Shown one piece after another: positions 10,801 through 19,495 of a stretch of DNA of 64,000 bases. The DNA comes from an uncultured Aquimarina sp. (GTDB taxonomy: Bacteria > Bacteroidota > Bacteroidia > Flavobacteriales > Flavobacteriaceae), in contig CANNFM010000010.1 in assembly GCA_947503835.1 (NCBI GenBank), positions 62,001-126,000 on the forward strand, read 5' to 3'. Numbering within the stretch: position 1 is the stretch's first letter; each line of letters opens with the position of its first letter. The translations under genes were made by a program, and so were the position numbers. The notes beneath the pieces were generated by a model. That model did no database searches and was not told the DNA's origin. It saw only the letters and a list, made by a program, of their open reading frames with translations.

Positions 10801-11160
10801 TTCGAAAATACGGGTAACCTTAGTTATAGGGCACAAGAGTTACCATGGGAAGCACAGATATCTTCGGTACATGATATTTTGATCGATGATATAAATAATG
10901 ATCAATACCCAGACATAATTCTAGGAGGAAATACCTATGAAATCAATACCCAGTTAAGTAGATTAGATGCATCATTTGGAGTCGTTTTATTGAATGATCA
11001 AAAAGGTAACTTTGAAAGCTATGAGCAATCTAATTTTAGTATAAAAGGTGCTGTGCGATCTATAGAAAAAATTAAAATAAAAGATTCAGCATATCTATTG
11101 TTTGGGATTAATAATGATAGCCTTCAGGTCATCAAAAAAATAAAAAATAATGATGAATAA
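7837..11160 (+). CDS. FG-GAP/VCBS-repeat ASPIC/UnbV lipoprotein (paralogue 1)
   Basis: A 1,107-residue predicted surface lipoprotein. The GTG start at 7837 is needed to give a charged N-terminus before the hydrophobic stretch and the lipobox SISC (Cys21); the first ATG lies inside the signal at residue 16. The body is filled with calcium-loop motifs such as DINNDGLQDIYV and DYDLDGDLDMYLL, typical of FG-GAP/VCBS beta-propeller repeats. An ASPIC/UnbV domain lies around residues 528-600 (GTKVSV...GYLSSV...IHWADG), with a second set of repeats after it. Family function is unknown; adhesion or ligand binding on the surface is usually supposed. It overlaps the next gene by 11 bp and follows susCD. 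Confidence 0.88.
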   Translation: MRTDCRYIGICILILMLSISCKKEKRLNLFVLASASHTGVSFTNELKDTPQLNILRYLYYYNGAGVAVGDFNNDRFEDLYFISNQGENQLYINQKNLQFKEVTPEVLKDKKGWSTGVTIVDINNDGLQDIYVCKVSNYRGIKGKNKLFVNQGTDKKGIPKFIENAAAYHLDISSFSTQASFFDYDLDGDLDMYLLNHSVHPNRTYGRGSKRNQIDSLSGDRLYRNDHGTYKNVSTEAGIFQGAIGYGLGIATSDVNNDGYPDIYIGNDFFENDYLYSNQKDGTFKELITKNQKHIQHTSHFSMGVDIADLNNDGLSDIVSLDMLPEDLTTYKSSGTEFGFSIYNQYLKNGYQPQYMQNALQLNRGNADFSEIAFYSGIAATEWSWAPLIADYDNDGYKDIFISNGIKGATNDMDFISFIANDNIQKRIDQGMTKEDLALINELPSKKTENYFYRNKGDLTFENVSNTWLDNVASYSNGAVYADLDNDGDLDIITNNINENAFIYENKSDQQAVHNNYLQLKLKGSKDNRNAIGTKVSVYTQKNIQVSEVFTTRGYLSSVSPIVHFGLRNETKIDSIKIHWADGFTSVQKNVKANQLIYIERDKEATYVKTKEEHSTLLINDNIGVKFKHQDFETKDFNTEPLAPYANSNEGPHLTVIDINKDGLDDIFIPGGRFKTGTMFLQQVDGSFATSKQQGLELDKRFEDVDQSFFDVDGDGDIDVLTVYGGNESYSDYQSTPGVFINEKGVFVKKQGAFPDIVMNASTVKISDIDHDGDVDVFIGSNGKAGKYGIIPKNYLFKNNGDGVFEEITLSAAQELYTMGTIYDAKFIDVNNDTFDDLILAGHYMPITIMINDGKGCFKKQHNSSLNSTNGWWNCIEVSDMDNDGDLDIIAGNWGLNSRLIASEQEPIRLYLNDFDDNGKIDPIVTYFYKGKETPIATKDELVKQIPQLNKKYLSYTSFARADFQDYFSTSKINQAEKKEVYTLSTMYFENTGNLSYRAQELPWEAQISSVHDILIDDINNDQYPDIILGGNTYEINTQLSRLDASFGVVLLNDQKGNFESYEQSNFSIKGAVRSIEKIKIKDSAYLLFGINNDSLQVIKKIKNNDE

Positions 11161-14100
11161 GTTGATCTATTGTTGTCTTATACTAGTCACCCTGATTTCT
11201 TGTGATAAAGAACAGTCTAAAGGCAATAAGACCGAGAATAAAAATACATTGTTTACCAAGTTGGATCCTTCAATTACAAATATTGATTTTATTAACCAGG
11301 TGCATAACGAAAAGGACTTCAATATATTTAAATATCGTAATTTTTATAATGGTGGTGGTGTAGCCATTGGCGATATTAATAATGATGGATTACCTGATAT
11401 ATACCTTACTGCTAACCGAAAGGAAAACAAATTGTATCTTAATAAAGGAAACTTTCAATTCGAAGATATTGCTACTTCTTCAAAAACTACTGGTAAAAAT
11501 GCATGGTCTACAGGAGTAGTTATGGTCGATATTAATGCAGACGGATTATTGGATATCTATGTGTGTAATGCCGGTAATGTTGAAGGAGACGATCAAAAAA
11601 ATGAACTTTTCATTAATAATGGTCCTTCGACAAGTTCAGGAACCATAACGTTTACCGAAAAAGCTGCCGAATATAATCTAGCCGATAGTGGATTTACGAC
11701 ACACGCTGCTTTTTTTGATTATGATGGTGATGGTGATCTGGATGTTTATCTCTTAAACAATAGCTTTATTCCTGTGAGTAGTCTTGGTTTTGTAAATAAA
11801 CGCAACCTTAGGGCTAAGGACTGGGATATTCCAGAGATTTTAAAAGGAGGAGGGGATAAGTTACTTAGAAATGATGATGGTGTTTTTAACGATGTTAGCG
11901 AATCGGCAGGAATATATGGCAGCCTTATTGGATTTGGGTTAGGAGTAACTATTGGTGATATAAATAATGATAGGCTTCTGGATATCTATGTGTCTAATGA
12001 TTTTTATGAAAGAGATTATCTCTATATAAACAAAGGCGATGGAACGTTTTCTGAAGAAATAAAAGATTGGATGCAGCATCTAAGTATATCTTCCATGGGA
12101 GCAGATATGGCAGATATCAATAACGATGGATATCCTGAGATTTTTGTTACCGATATGTTACCCGAGAGTGATCAACGCCTCAAAGAAACAAGCTCTTTTG
12201 AGAGTTACGATGTCTATAAACTGAAGAAAAGTAGAGATTTTCATAATCAATACATGCAAAACTCTTTACAGCTTAATAATGGTGATAATACCTTTTCTGA
12301 AATTGCCTTTTATAGCGGGGTGGCAAAAACAGATTGGAGTTGGGGAGCACTACTATTTGATATGGATAATGATGGGTATCGTGATATTTATGTGAGTAAT
12401 GGGATTTATCATGATCTTACAAATCAGGATTTTATGAACTTTTTTGCTAATGATATTATTCAGAAAATGACATTAACAGGTAAAAAAGAAGAAGTAGATT
12501 CTATCATTAATAAAATGCCATCTACACCTATTCCTAACTATGCCTTTAAAAATAATGGAGACCTTACATTTTCTGATACAACCATAGATTGGGGATTTGA
12601 GGAACCCACATTTTCAAATGGATCTGCATATGGGGATCTGGATAATGATGGAGATCTTGATCTGATTGTCAATAATTTTAATATGCCAGTTTCCATTTAT
12701 CAAAATAATAGTGAGCGTGAACAAAACAATTATTTAAAAGTAAGAATCAAGGGATCCAATAAAAATACATTTGGTATAGGGAGTAGGATTGAGCTATTTT
12801 ATAAGGATAAAATACTAAGCCAAGAATTAATCCCATCCAGAGGTTTTCAATCTTCTATAGAGTATACAATGACAGTGGGGTTAGGTAAAAATCAGGCTAT
12901 AGATTCTTTACAAGTTATATTTCCCAATGGCAAAACCCAGATTGTAAAAGATATTACTCTAAATTCTTTGATAGTATTGGACCAAAAGAATGCTACCCGG
13001 GAGTATGTCAATAAAGACATAGAAAAAAAGACCTATTTTGAAGCTATAATGCACCCAATAACTTCTCATAAAGAAGATTCATATGTAGATTTTGATTATG
13101 AAGGATTAATTTACAAAATGCAATCTCGAGACGGACCTGCTTTAGCAATTGGTGATGTTAATAATGATGGTAATGACGACGTGTATATTGGTGGAGCATA
13201 TAAGCAAACCGGAAAACTCTATTTACAAAGTGCTAATGGGATAGTAAAACCAACACCATTTGAAACCGAAGATTTTTTTGAAGATACAGTAGCTGTTTTC
13301 GAAGATATTGATGGCGACCAGGATCTCGATCTGGTTATTGGTTCCGGAGGTAATTTCAAAGGTGCAAGAACAGGAGTACGATATTATAATAATGATGGAA
13401 AAGGTAATTTCTCCAGAGGGAACATTATTCTTCCTACAAATACCAATATAGCTGCACTTGCACCATACGATTATGATCAGGATGGAGATATAGATCTCTT
13501 TATTGGTAGTCAGAGTATCGTGGGAAAATATGGAGTGTCACCACAAAGTTATCTTATGGAAAACGATGGGAAAGGCAATTTTAGAGATGTTACCAATGAG
13601 AAGGCTACTGGGATAAAAACTGTGGGGATGGTAACCGATGCCGTTTGGCAGGATATTGATGGCGATAATAAAAAAGATCTTATTGTAGTAGGAGAATGGA
13701 TGTCTCCTAAGATATTTAAGAATAATGGTTCAGGAATAACCCCATTGCCCACTAATTTAGATAATATATCGGGTTGGTTTAATACTGTCGAAGCCAAAGA
13801 TCTCGATCAGGATGGGGATATTGATTTGGTATTTGGTAATCGAGGATTGAATGCTATGTATCAAGCCAATGAAGAATCTCCTATAAAAATGTTTATCAAT
13901 GATTTTGATAACAATGGAACAGTCGAACAAATTATTACGCAAACCATTAATGGTAAAGACATTCCTATACATTTAAGAAACGAACTAACAGGACAGATCA
14001 ATTCTTTGAAAAAACAAAACCTCAAATTCTCTGAATATGCTTCTAAATCCATAGATGAGTTGTTTTCTGCTGAGGTACTAAAAAATACAACGGTAAAAAC

Positions 14101-14476
14101 TGTAAATAACTTTGCAAGTCTTGTAGCCTATAATGATGGAAAAGGAAGTTTTGATGTTAATGAATTGCCTCAAGAAGTACAGTTATCATGTGTTTGTGAT
14201 ATAGAAACCGATGATCTTAATAATGACGGTGTACTGGATTTGATTTTTGCTGGTAATAATCACAACTTCAAGCCTCAGTTTTCTAGATTAGATGCGAGTA
14301 ATGGTAATGTTTTGTTGAGCGATGGAAAAGGAAATTATATTGATCAGAGAGCTACAGGGTTTTTTGTGCCCGATGAAGTTAGAGCAATGCAATGGATGAA
14401 AAATAAATCTGGAGAAAAATATCTGATCACCGGGATTAATAACAAAGCTCCAAAGATTTTTAAATTGAAGAAATAA
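11150..14476 (+). CDS. FG-GAP/VCBS-repeat ASPIC/UnbV lipoprotein (paralogue 2)
   Basis: A 1,108-residue paralogue of the preceding gene. Its ATG (11150, or the adjacent one at 11153) overlaps the upstream stop, so the two are translationally coupled. The lipobox is LISC (Cys18). Repeats carry DINNDGLPDIYLT, DYDGDGDLDVYLLN and many similar loops. The ASPIC/UnbV domain lies around residues 540-610 (GIGSRIELF...RGFQSSIEYTM...). No T9SS C-terminal sorting domain is visible; the protein ends in KIFKLKK. Probably outer-membrane anchored and facing outwards, as with other SusCD-linked lipoproteins (inference). Confidence 0.88.
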   Translation: MMNKLIYCCLILVTLISCDKEQSKGNKTENKNTLFTKLDPSITNIDFINQVHNEKDFNIFKYRNFYNGGGVAIGDINNDGLPDIYLTANRKENKLYLNKGNFQFEDIATSSKTTGKNAWSTGVVMVDINADGLLDIYVCNAGNVEGDDQKNELFINNGPSTSSGTITFTEKAAEYNLADSGFTTHAAFFDYDGDGDLDVYLLNNSFIPVSSLGFVNKRNLRAKDWDIPEILKGGGDKLLRNDDGVFNDVSESAGIYGSLIGFGLGVTIGDINNDRLLDIYVSNDFYERDYLYINKGDGTFSEEIKDWMQHLSISSMGADMADINNDGYPEIFVTDMLPESDQRLKETSSFESYDVYKLKKSRDFHNQYMQNSLQLNNGDNTFSEIAFYSGVAKTDWSWGALLFDMDNDGYRDIYVSNGIYHDLTNQDFMNFFANDIIQKMTLTGKKEEVDSIINKMPSTPIPNYAFKNNGDLTFSDTTIDWGFEEPTFSNGSAYGDLDNDGDLDLIVNNFNMPVSIYQNNSEREQNNYLKVRIKGSNKNTFGIGSRIELFYKDKILSQELIPSRGFQSSIEYTMTVGLGKNQAIDSLQVIFPNGKTQIVKDITLNSLIVLDQKNATREYVNKDIEKKTYFEAIMHPITSHKEDSYVDFDYEGLIYKMQSRDGPALAIGDVNNDGNDDVYIGGAYKQTGKLYLQSANGIVKPTPFETEDFFEDTVAVFEDIDGDQDLDLVIGSGGNFKGARTGVRYYNNDGKGNFSRGNIILPTNTNIAALAPYDYDQDGDIDLFIGSQSIVGKYGVSPQSYLMENDGKGNFRDVTNEKATGIKTVGMVTDAVWQDIDGDNKKDLIVVGEWMSPKIFKNNGSGITPLPTNLDNISGWFNTVEAKDLDQDGDIDLVFGNRGLNAMYQANEESPIKMFINDFDNNGTVEQIITQTINGKDIPIHLRNELTGQINSLKKQNLKFSEYASKSIDELFSAEVLKNTTVKTVNNFASLVAYNDGKGSFDVNELPQEVQLSCVCDIETDDLNNDGVLDLIFAGNNHNFKPQFSRLDASNGNVLLSDGKGNYIDQRATGFFVPDEVRAMQWMKNKSGEKYLITGINNKAPKIFKLKK

Positions 14477-14487
14477 ATTTCTATTAC

Positions 14488-14520
14488 AGACTTCACATGT
14501 CTTCAAGACCTGTGAGGTCT
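14488..14520. repeat. REP-like palindrome, AGACYTCACAKGTCTT type
   Basis: AGACTTCACATGTCTT (14488-14503) and AAGACCTGTGAGGTCT (14505-14520) are imperfect reverse complements (two mismatches) separated by one base. The right arm itself contains the palindrome AGACCTGTGAGGTCT. It lies directly after the stop of the second VCBS gene and could also serve as a transcript-end hairpin. No coding potential. Confidence 0.55.
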
Positions 14521-14561
14521 ATATTGATAATTTGGTTTATAGTACTCGTTAGATTTAATTT

Positions 14562-14644
14562 TGTCATCCCAGCGTAGGCTGGGATCTATATGCTATTTTA
14601 GAGTTGTAGGTCATTTATGGATTCCGGTCTACACCGGAATGACA
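14562..14644. repeat. Two-hairpin palindromic intergenic element
   Basis: The left arm (14562-14586, beginning TGTCATCCCAGCG) and right arm (14620-14644, ending CCGGAATGACA) are 25-nt reverse complements with five differences. Each arm also folds by itself (CCCAGCGTAGGCTGGG on the left, ATTCCGGTCTACACCGGAAT on the right). This hairpin-spacer-hairpin layout is typical of REP/BIME-like elements moved in trans; its terminal TGTCAT...ATGACA ends are symmetrical. It lies between the second and third VCBS genes. Confidence 0.65.
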
Positions 14645-14698
14645 AGTAGTAGTGAAACGTGTTTTTTAAAACCAATTAGGTTTCAAATGTAATATTGA

Positions 14699-17600
14699 AT
14701 GATTAAACGAATTTTAATACTATTTATAATAGCAAGTTGTAGTGGTTGTGGGAAACATAAACTGCAACAAGGTGAGTTGTTTGAAAAAGTCAATTCAGAA
14801 ATTACCAATATTACTTTTCAGAATACGCTAAACCCGACCGAAGAATTAAATATCCTTGATTATTTATATTTCTATAATGGTGCGGGAGTTGCTGTGGGCG
14901 ACATCAACAATGACGATTTAGTCGATATTTTTTTTACGTCAAACCAAGGAGAAAATTCATTATATCTCAATAAAGGGAATTTTCAATTCGAAGATATAAC
15001 GCTAACGGCAGGTGTATCCGGAAATTCTGATTGGAACACTGGTACTACAATGGCCGATGTAAACGGCGATGGCTTTCTTGATATTTATGTTTGTGCAGTG
15101 GTTGGGCTTCAAAATCTTAAAGGGAGAAATGAGTTATTTATTAATAATGGCGATGGTACATTCACCGAAAAAGCAAAAGAGTATGGGCTAGATTTTCAGA
15201 ATTTTTCAACTTCAGCGAGTTTCTTTGATTATGACAACGATGGAGATCTGGATATGTATTTGCTTAATCATGCTATTCATACACAAAATTCTTTTGGAAA
15301 TGCTTCTTTGCGTAATACTCGAAGTAATGAGAGTGGTGATAAATTACTTCGTAATGATCAAGGGCGATTTATAGATGTAAGTACTAAGGCAGGGATTTTT
15401 GGAGGCTCAAACGGATATGGACTTGGGATTGCAACCGCCGATTTTAACAATGATGGGTTTACAGATATCTATGTAAGTAATGATTTTCATGAAGATGATT
15501 ATTATTATGTCAATAACGGTGATGGAACTTTTAATGAGCAGCTTAAAGAAAAGTTTGGGCATGTAAGTCGTTTCTCGATGGGTAGTGATGTGGCCGATAT
15601 TAATCATGATGGATATCCCGATATTTTGACTTTGGATATGACTCCAGAAGATGAAAAAGTACTCAAAGCATCAGCCGGTGATGAAACGGTGGATATGCTA
15701 AATATGAGAATCAATCAATTGGGATATCACTATCAGTATGCCCGAAATATGCTTCAGATAAATCAGGAAGGACGCTATTTTACAGAAACAGCATTGCTTA
15801 GTGGTGTTGCCGCTACAGATTGGAGTTGGAGCGCCTTATTTGCTGATTATAATCAAGACGGTGAGCAAGATGTTTTTGTCTCTAATGGGATTCCGAAACG
15901 GCCCAATGATTTAGATTTTATCAAATATATTTCTAATGAAAAGATTAAGGGTAAATTGACCAAAACAAAATTAATAGATCAAGATGCATTAGATATTATG
16001 CCATCTGGAACCGTTCAAAATTATATTTTTAAGGGTACAAAAGATATTCAATTTAGTAACCAATCTGCTTCATGGTTACCAAAGGATAAAAGTATAGCTA
16101 CAGGAAGTGCTTATGCAGATTTTGACAATGACGGAGACCTCGACCTTGTTACCAATACTATAAATAACCAGGCAGGTGTATATAGAAATCAAACCAATTC
16201 AACATCGAACTATCTGAAACTTAAGTTTGATTTTAAAAAGCCAAATACATTCGGAATCGGTACTAAAGTAATATCCTATCACAATGGGGTGTCGCAATTC
16301 AAACAATTATATACTACCAAAGGATTTCAATCTTCTTCAGAAGCCATACTTCATTTTGGATATGGTGATGAGGAAATCATAGATTCTCTAAAAATTATCT
16401 GGCCGGATAATACCATACAGATGGCAGAAAATGTGAGAACGAATCAAACACTAACGATTAGAGTATTACATAAAAGGGATCTAGTGGATTATAATACGCT
16501 ATTTCCTAAATCAAAAGGATGGTTTACTAAGTTAGACAGTCTTCCGGGTCTTAATTTTACCCATAAAGAGAATAATTATACCGATTTTAATCGTCAAAAA
16601 TTGATTCCGTATAAAATCTCGGATAAAGGCCCAGCTATTGTGGTAAAAGACCTTAATGGAGATAAAAAAGAGGATATCTTCTTTGGAAGTTCAAAAAATG
16701 AAGCCTCTAGATTATTTTATCAAACCTCAAAAGGTTTTGAAGAGCAAGAAGTCGAAGCTCTTTATACCGATAGATTAAAGGAAGATGTTGCAGCGGTTAT
16801 AGAAGATTTTAATAATGACGGCAAAAATGATCTGTTGGTAGCGTCTTCTGGAGGAGAATATTATGGTTCTTCAAAAGAGTTGATAGACAGATTGTATAGT
16901 TTTTCTGATTCGGGATTAAAAAGGCTCCAATTTCCAGAACTTTTCGAACACGAATCGGTTATTAAACCTTATGATATAGATCAAGACGGAGACTTAGATC
17001 TTTTTATAGGAGCCTATGCAGTATCTAATGATTTCGGAAAGATCCCGAATTCATATCTCTTGATTAATGATAAAGGTAAATTTAGTGTTAAAGAGAATGC
17101 GGCACTTCAGAAAGTAGGAATGGTAACTGATGCAATTTGGAGTGATTTTGATGGCGATACTATAAAAGACTTAATAGTAATAGGAGAGTGGATGTCACCT
17201 CGTTTTTTCAAAAACAATAAAGGAAATTTAACAGATATCACAAGTACAATCACTAATCAGAAACTTAATGGATTATGGCAATCGATCCAGGAGTTTGATA
17301 TCGACAATGATGGAGATCCTGATTATTTGCTAGGCAATTTTGGATTGAATACTAAATTTAAGGCTTCAGAAGATTTTCCTCTTAAAATGTACTATGCAGA
17401 TTTTGATGATAATCAAAAAACTGAAACTATTGTTGCTCTTCCCAAGAATGGTGAATACTATACCGTTTTGGGATTAGACGAGTTATCAAATCAGTTAAAT
17501 TTTCTGAAGAAAAAGTTCACCAACTACACCTCGTTTGCAGGAAAAACAATGGAAGAAATTTTTGGAATAGAAGCGCTACATCAAGCCACCTTGCTAGAGG

Positions 17601-17965
17601 TACATCAATTAGCGTCGGGGTATCTCAAAAACGAAAACGGGAAATTTAGTTTTATTCCTTTTACAGAAACACTTCAAGTTGCACCAATCACAGAAATGCT
17701 GAAACACGATTTTAATAACGATGGGCAAGAAGAAGTATTAATGGCAGGAAATTATTTTGGAGTGACCCCTTATCATGGAAGATTAGATGGTTTTGACGGT
17801 GCAGTGCTTCAGAAAGGCAATGTTGTAATTAAGGCTAATGAATTAAACATTAATCTTACTCAAAAAGCCATTCGAGGATTAAATATTATTAATTTTATCA
17901 ATAAAGAGTATTTATTGGTTACCATACACAATGAAAAAGCTGAGATTTATGGATTTTCTAAGTAA
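14699..17965 (+). CDS. FG-GAP/VCBS-repeat ASPIC/UnbV lipoprotein (paralogue 3)
   Basis: A 1,088-residue member of the same family as the two preceding genes. The lipobox is IASC (Cys14). Calcium-type loops include DVNGDGFLDIYVC, DYDNDGDLDMYLLN and DFDNDGDLDLVTN. The ASPIC/UnbV domain lies at about residues 515-585 (GIGTKVISY...GFQSSSEAILHFG...IIWPDN). Unlike paralogues 1 and 2 it is not coupled to its neighbour: 222 bp with two palindromic elements separate it from paralogue 2, and another palindromic element follows. This may mean it has its own promoter or was inserted or duplicated separately. Confidence 0.87.
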   Translation: MIKRILILFIIASCSGCGKHKLQQGELFEKVNSEITNITFQNTLNPTEELNILDYLYFYNGAGVAVGDINNDDLVDIFFTSNQGENSLYLNKGNFQFEDITLTAGVSGNSDWNTGTTMADVNGDGFLDIYVCAVVGLQNLKGRNELFINNGDGTFTEKAKEYGLDFQNFSTSASFFDYDNDGDLDMYLLNHAIHTQNSFGNASLRNTRSNESGDKLLRNDQGRFIDVSTKAGIFGGSNGYGLGIATADFNNDGFTDIYVSNDFHEDDYYYVNNGDGTFNEQLKEKFGHVSRFSMGSDVADINHDGYPDILTLDMTPEDEKVLKASAGDETVDMLNMRINQLGYHYQYARNMLQINQEGRYFTETALLSGVAATDWSWSALFADYNQDGEQDVFVSNGIPKRPNDLDFIKYISNEKIKGKLTKTKLIDQDALDIMPSGTVQNYIFKGTKDIQFSNQSASWLPKDKSIATGSAYADFDNDGDLDLVTNTINNQAGVYRNQTNSTSNYLKLKFDFKKPNTFGIGTKVISYHNGVSQFKQLYTTKGFQSSSEAILHFGYGDEEIIDSLKIIWPDNTIQMAENVRTNQTLTIRVLHKRDLVDYNTLFPKSKGWFTKLDSLPGLNFTHKENNYTDFNRQKLIPYKISDKGPAIVVKDLNGDKKEDIFFGSSKNEASRLFYQTSKGFEEQEVEALYTDRLKEDVAAVIEDFNNDGKNDLLVASSGGEYYGSSKELIDRLYSFSDSGLKRLQFPELFEHESVIKPYDIDQDGDLDLFIGAYAVSNDFGKIPNSYLLINDKGKFSVKENAALQKVGMVTDAIWSDFDGDTIKDLIVIGEWMSPRFFKNNKGNLTDITSTITNQKLNGLWQSIQEFDIDNDGDPDYLLGNFGLNTKFKASEDFPLKMYYADFDDNQKTETIVALPKNGEYYTVLGLDELSNQLNFLKKKFTNYTSFAGKTMEEIFGIEALHQATLLEVHQLASGYLKNENGKFSFIPFTETLQVAPITEMLKHDFNNDGQEEVLMAGNYFGVTPYHGRLDGFDGAVLQKGNVVIKANELNINLTQKAIRGLNIINFINKEYLLVTIHNEKAEIYGFSK

Positions 17966-18034
17966 AATATATAATTATCGCTTATTAACGAGATATAATA
18001 TTTCGTTTGATAGGTTAATCTTTTATTTTAAGTT

Positions 18035-18116
18035 CCTTCTCCTTGGGGAGAAGGTTAGGATGAGGGGATCTTTCAAAAAACACCCTCACCTTAATCCTCT
18101 CCCTCAAGGGAGAGGA
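18035..18116. repeat. Two-hairpin palindromic element, CCTTCTCC/GGAGAAGG type
   Basis: Hairpin one, CCTTCTCCTTGGGGAGAAGG (18035-18054), has an 8-bp stem. Hairpin two, CCTCTCCCTCAAGGGAGAGG (18096-18115), also has an 8-bp stem. The flanking inner segments GTTAGGATGAGGGG and CCCTCACCTTAATC pair with each other too. Translated, it yields the tell-tale HPHLNPLPQGRG string, often misread as protein. The element lies between the third VCBS gene and the haloperoxidase-like gene. Confidence 0.7.
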
Positions 18117-18167
18117 AACAAAAGACTTTTTACAAGTGTAATCCCTACTTTGAAGGGAAGCGGTGGG

Positions 18168-19490
18168 ATGTTTTTGATTATTTTTTCAGTCTTGTTTCTA
18201 ACCTCTTGCAAAAAGGAAGAAAGAGAAATTAATGTTACCCAAAATGATTACCACAAATCATTAGATGTATTAACCGGGGTAATGGTTCATGATATATTTT
18301 CTCCGCCGGTAGCAAGTAGAATTTATAATTACCCCAATATTGCGGCTTATGAAATTATACGCCAGGAAAACAACGAATATAAAACACTATCGGGTCAATT
18401 ACATGGGCTGACACAAGTACCTTTAGCAGATACGACTAAAGTGATCAATTTTAAAGTTGCGGCTTTGGTGGCATATTTAGATGTAGGTAAAGAGCTTGTT
18501 TTTTCTGAAGATAAAATAGAAATATATAGAGATAGTTTATATAATTCTTGGAAGAAAATTAATGAACGTAGTTTTACTACTTCTAAAACCTATGGATTAC
18601 TAGTCGCAAAACATATAAAAGATTGGTTATCTAAGGATAATTATGCACAGACTCGTACCATGCCAAAATTTTCGGTAAATACAGACGATCCTGGTCGATG
18701 GCAGCCTACCCCACCGGATTACATGGATGGGATCGAACCACATTGGAGAGAAATCAGACCCTTTATTATAGATTCTGCATCGCAATTTACACCTTCAAAA
18801 CACCCTGATTTTTCACTAGAAAAAGAGTCTCCATTTTATAAAGAACTTATAGAGACGTATGAAGTGGGAGTTACCATTAAAGAAGAAGGAGAAACTTCAG
18901 AAAAACTCGAAATAGCGAAGTTTTGGGATTGTAATCCATATGTTTCTACACATAAAGGACATCTTATGTTTGCCACCAAAAAGATTACACCTGGAGCACA
19001 TTGGATTGGGATTTGTAAGATAGCTTGTAAAAAAACGAAAGCTGATTTTGCAAGAACGGTGTATGCATATACGAAAACATCTATTGCCATAGCTGATGCG
19101 TTTATTAGCTGTTGGGACGAAAAATACCGAAGTAATTTGATTCGTCCAGAAACATTAATCAATCAACATATTGATGAGAATTGGGAGCCTGTTTTGCAAA
19201 CTCCACCTTTTCCAGAATATACGAGTGGTCATTCTGTGGTGTCGGGAGCAGCATCTACAGTTTTAACAGAAATCTTTGGTGATAATTTTGCATTTAATGA
19301 CGATACAGAGCTACAATACGGGCTGCCTATTCGTTCTTTTGTATCATTTAATGCTGCAGCCAATGAAGCCGCAATTAGTAGATTGTACGGAGGGATTCAT
19401 TATCGTGCAGCAATAGATTTAGGATTGGACCAAGGCAGAGAATTAGGAAATTTTGTGGTCAAGAAACTTGAGATGACGGTTGATAATTAA
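18168..19490 (+). CDS. Vanadium-dependent haloperoxidase/PAP2-like lipoprotein
   Basis: A 440-residue lipoprotein of the PAP2/vanadium haloperoxidase superfamily. I set the start at the ATG at 18168 because it begins a lipoprotein signal (MFLIIFSVLFLTSC, Cys14) and because the upstream open frame only translates the palindromic element. The vanadate/phosphate pocket is visible: KX6RP (K319, R326-P327), TSGH (352-355, T in place of the usual P), and SR-X5-H (S404, R405, H411). The Asp expected four residues after H411 is replaced by Ala (A415), with an Asp at 417. It could halogenate substrates or act as an acid phosphatase; sequence alone cannot decide. It ends the VCBS gene row. Confidence 0.8.
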   Translation: MFLIIFSVLFLTSCKKEEREINVTQNDYHKSLDVLTGVMVHDIFSPPVASRIYNYPNIAAYEIIRQENNEYKTLSGQLHGLTQVPLADTTKVINFKVAALVAYLDVGKELVFSEDKIEIYRDSLYNSWKKINERSFTTSKTYGLLVAKHIKDWLSKDNYAQTRTMPKFSVNTDDPGRWQPTPPDYMDGIEPHWREIRPFIIDSASQFTPSKHPDFSLEKESPFYKELIETYEVGVTIKEEGETSEKLEIAKFWDCNPYVSTHKGHLMFATKKITPGAHWIGICKIACKKTKADFARTVYAYTKTSIAIADAFISCWDEKYRSNLIRPETLINQHIDENWEPVLQTPPFPEYTSGHSVVSGAASTVLTEIFGDNFAFNDDTELQYGLPIRSFVSFNAAANEAAISRLYGGIHYRAAIDLGLDQGRELGNFVVKKLEMTVDN

Positions 19491-19495
19491 TTCTT

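Noticed and set aside
13549..13797. Minus-strand frames opposite the VCBS genes
   Set aside because: They mirror the repeated DxDxDG codons of the real genes and have no signal, family or spacing of their own.
17931..18167. N-terminal extension of the haloperoxidase-like protein
   Set aside because: This part translates the end of the third VCBS gene's neighbourhood and the palindromic element (HPHLNPLPQGRG). A proper lipoprotein signal begins at 18168.
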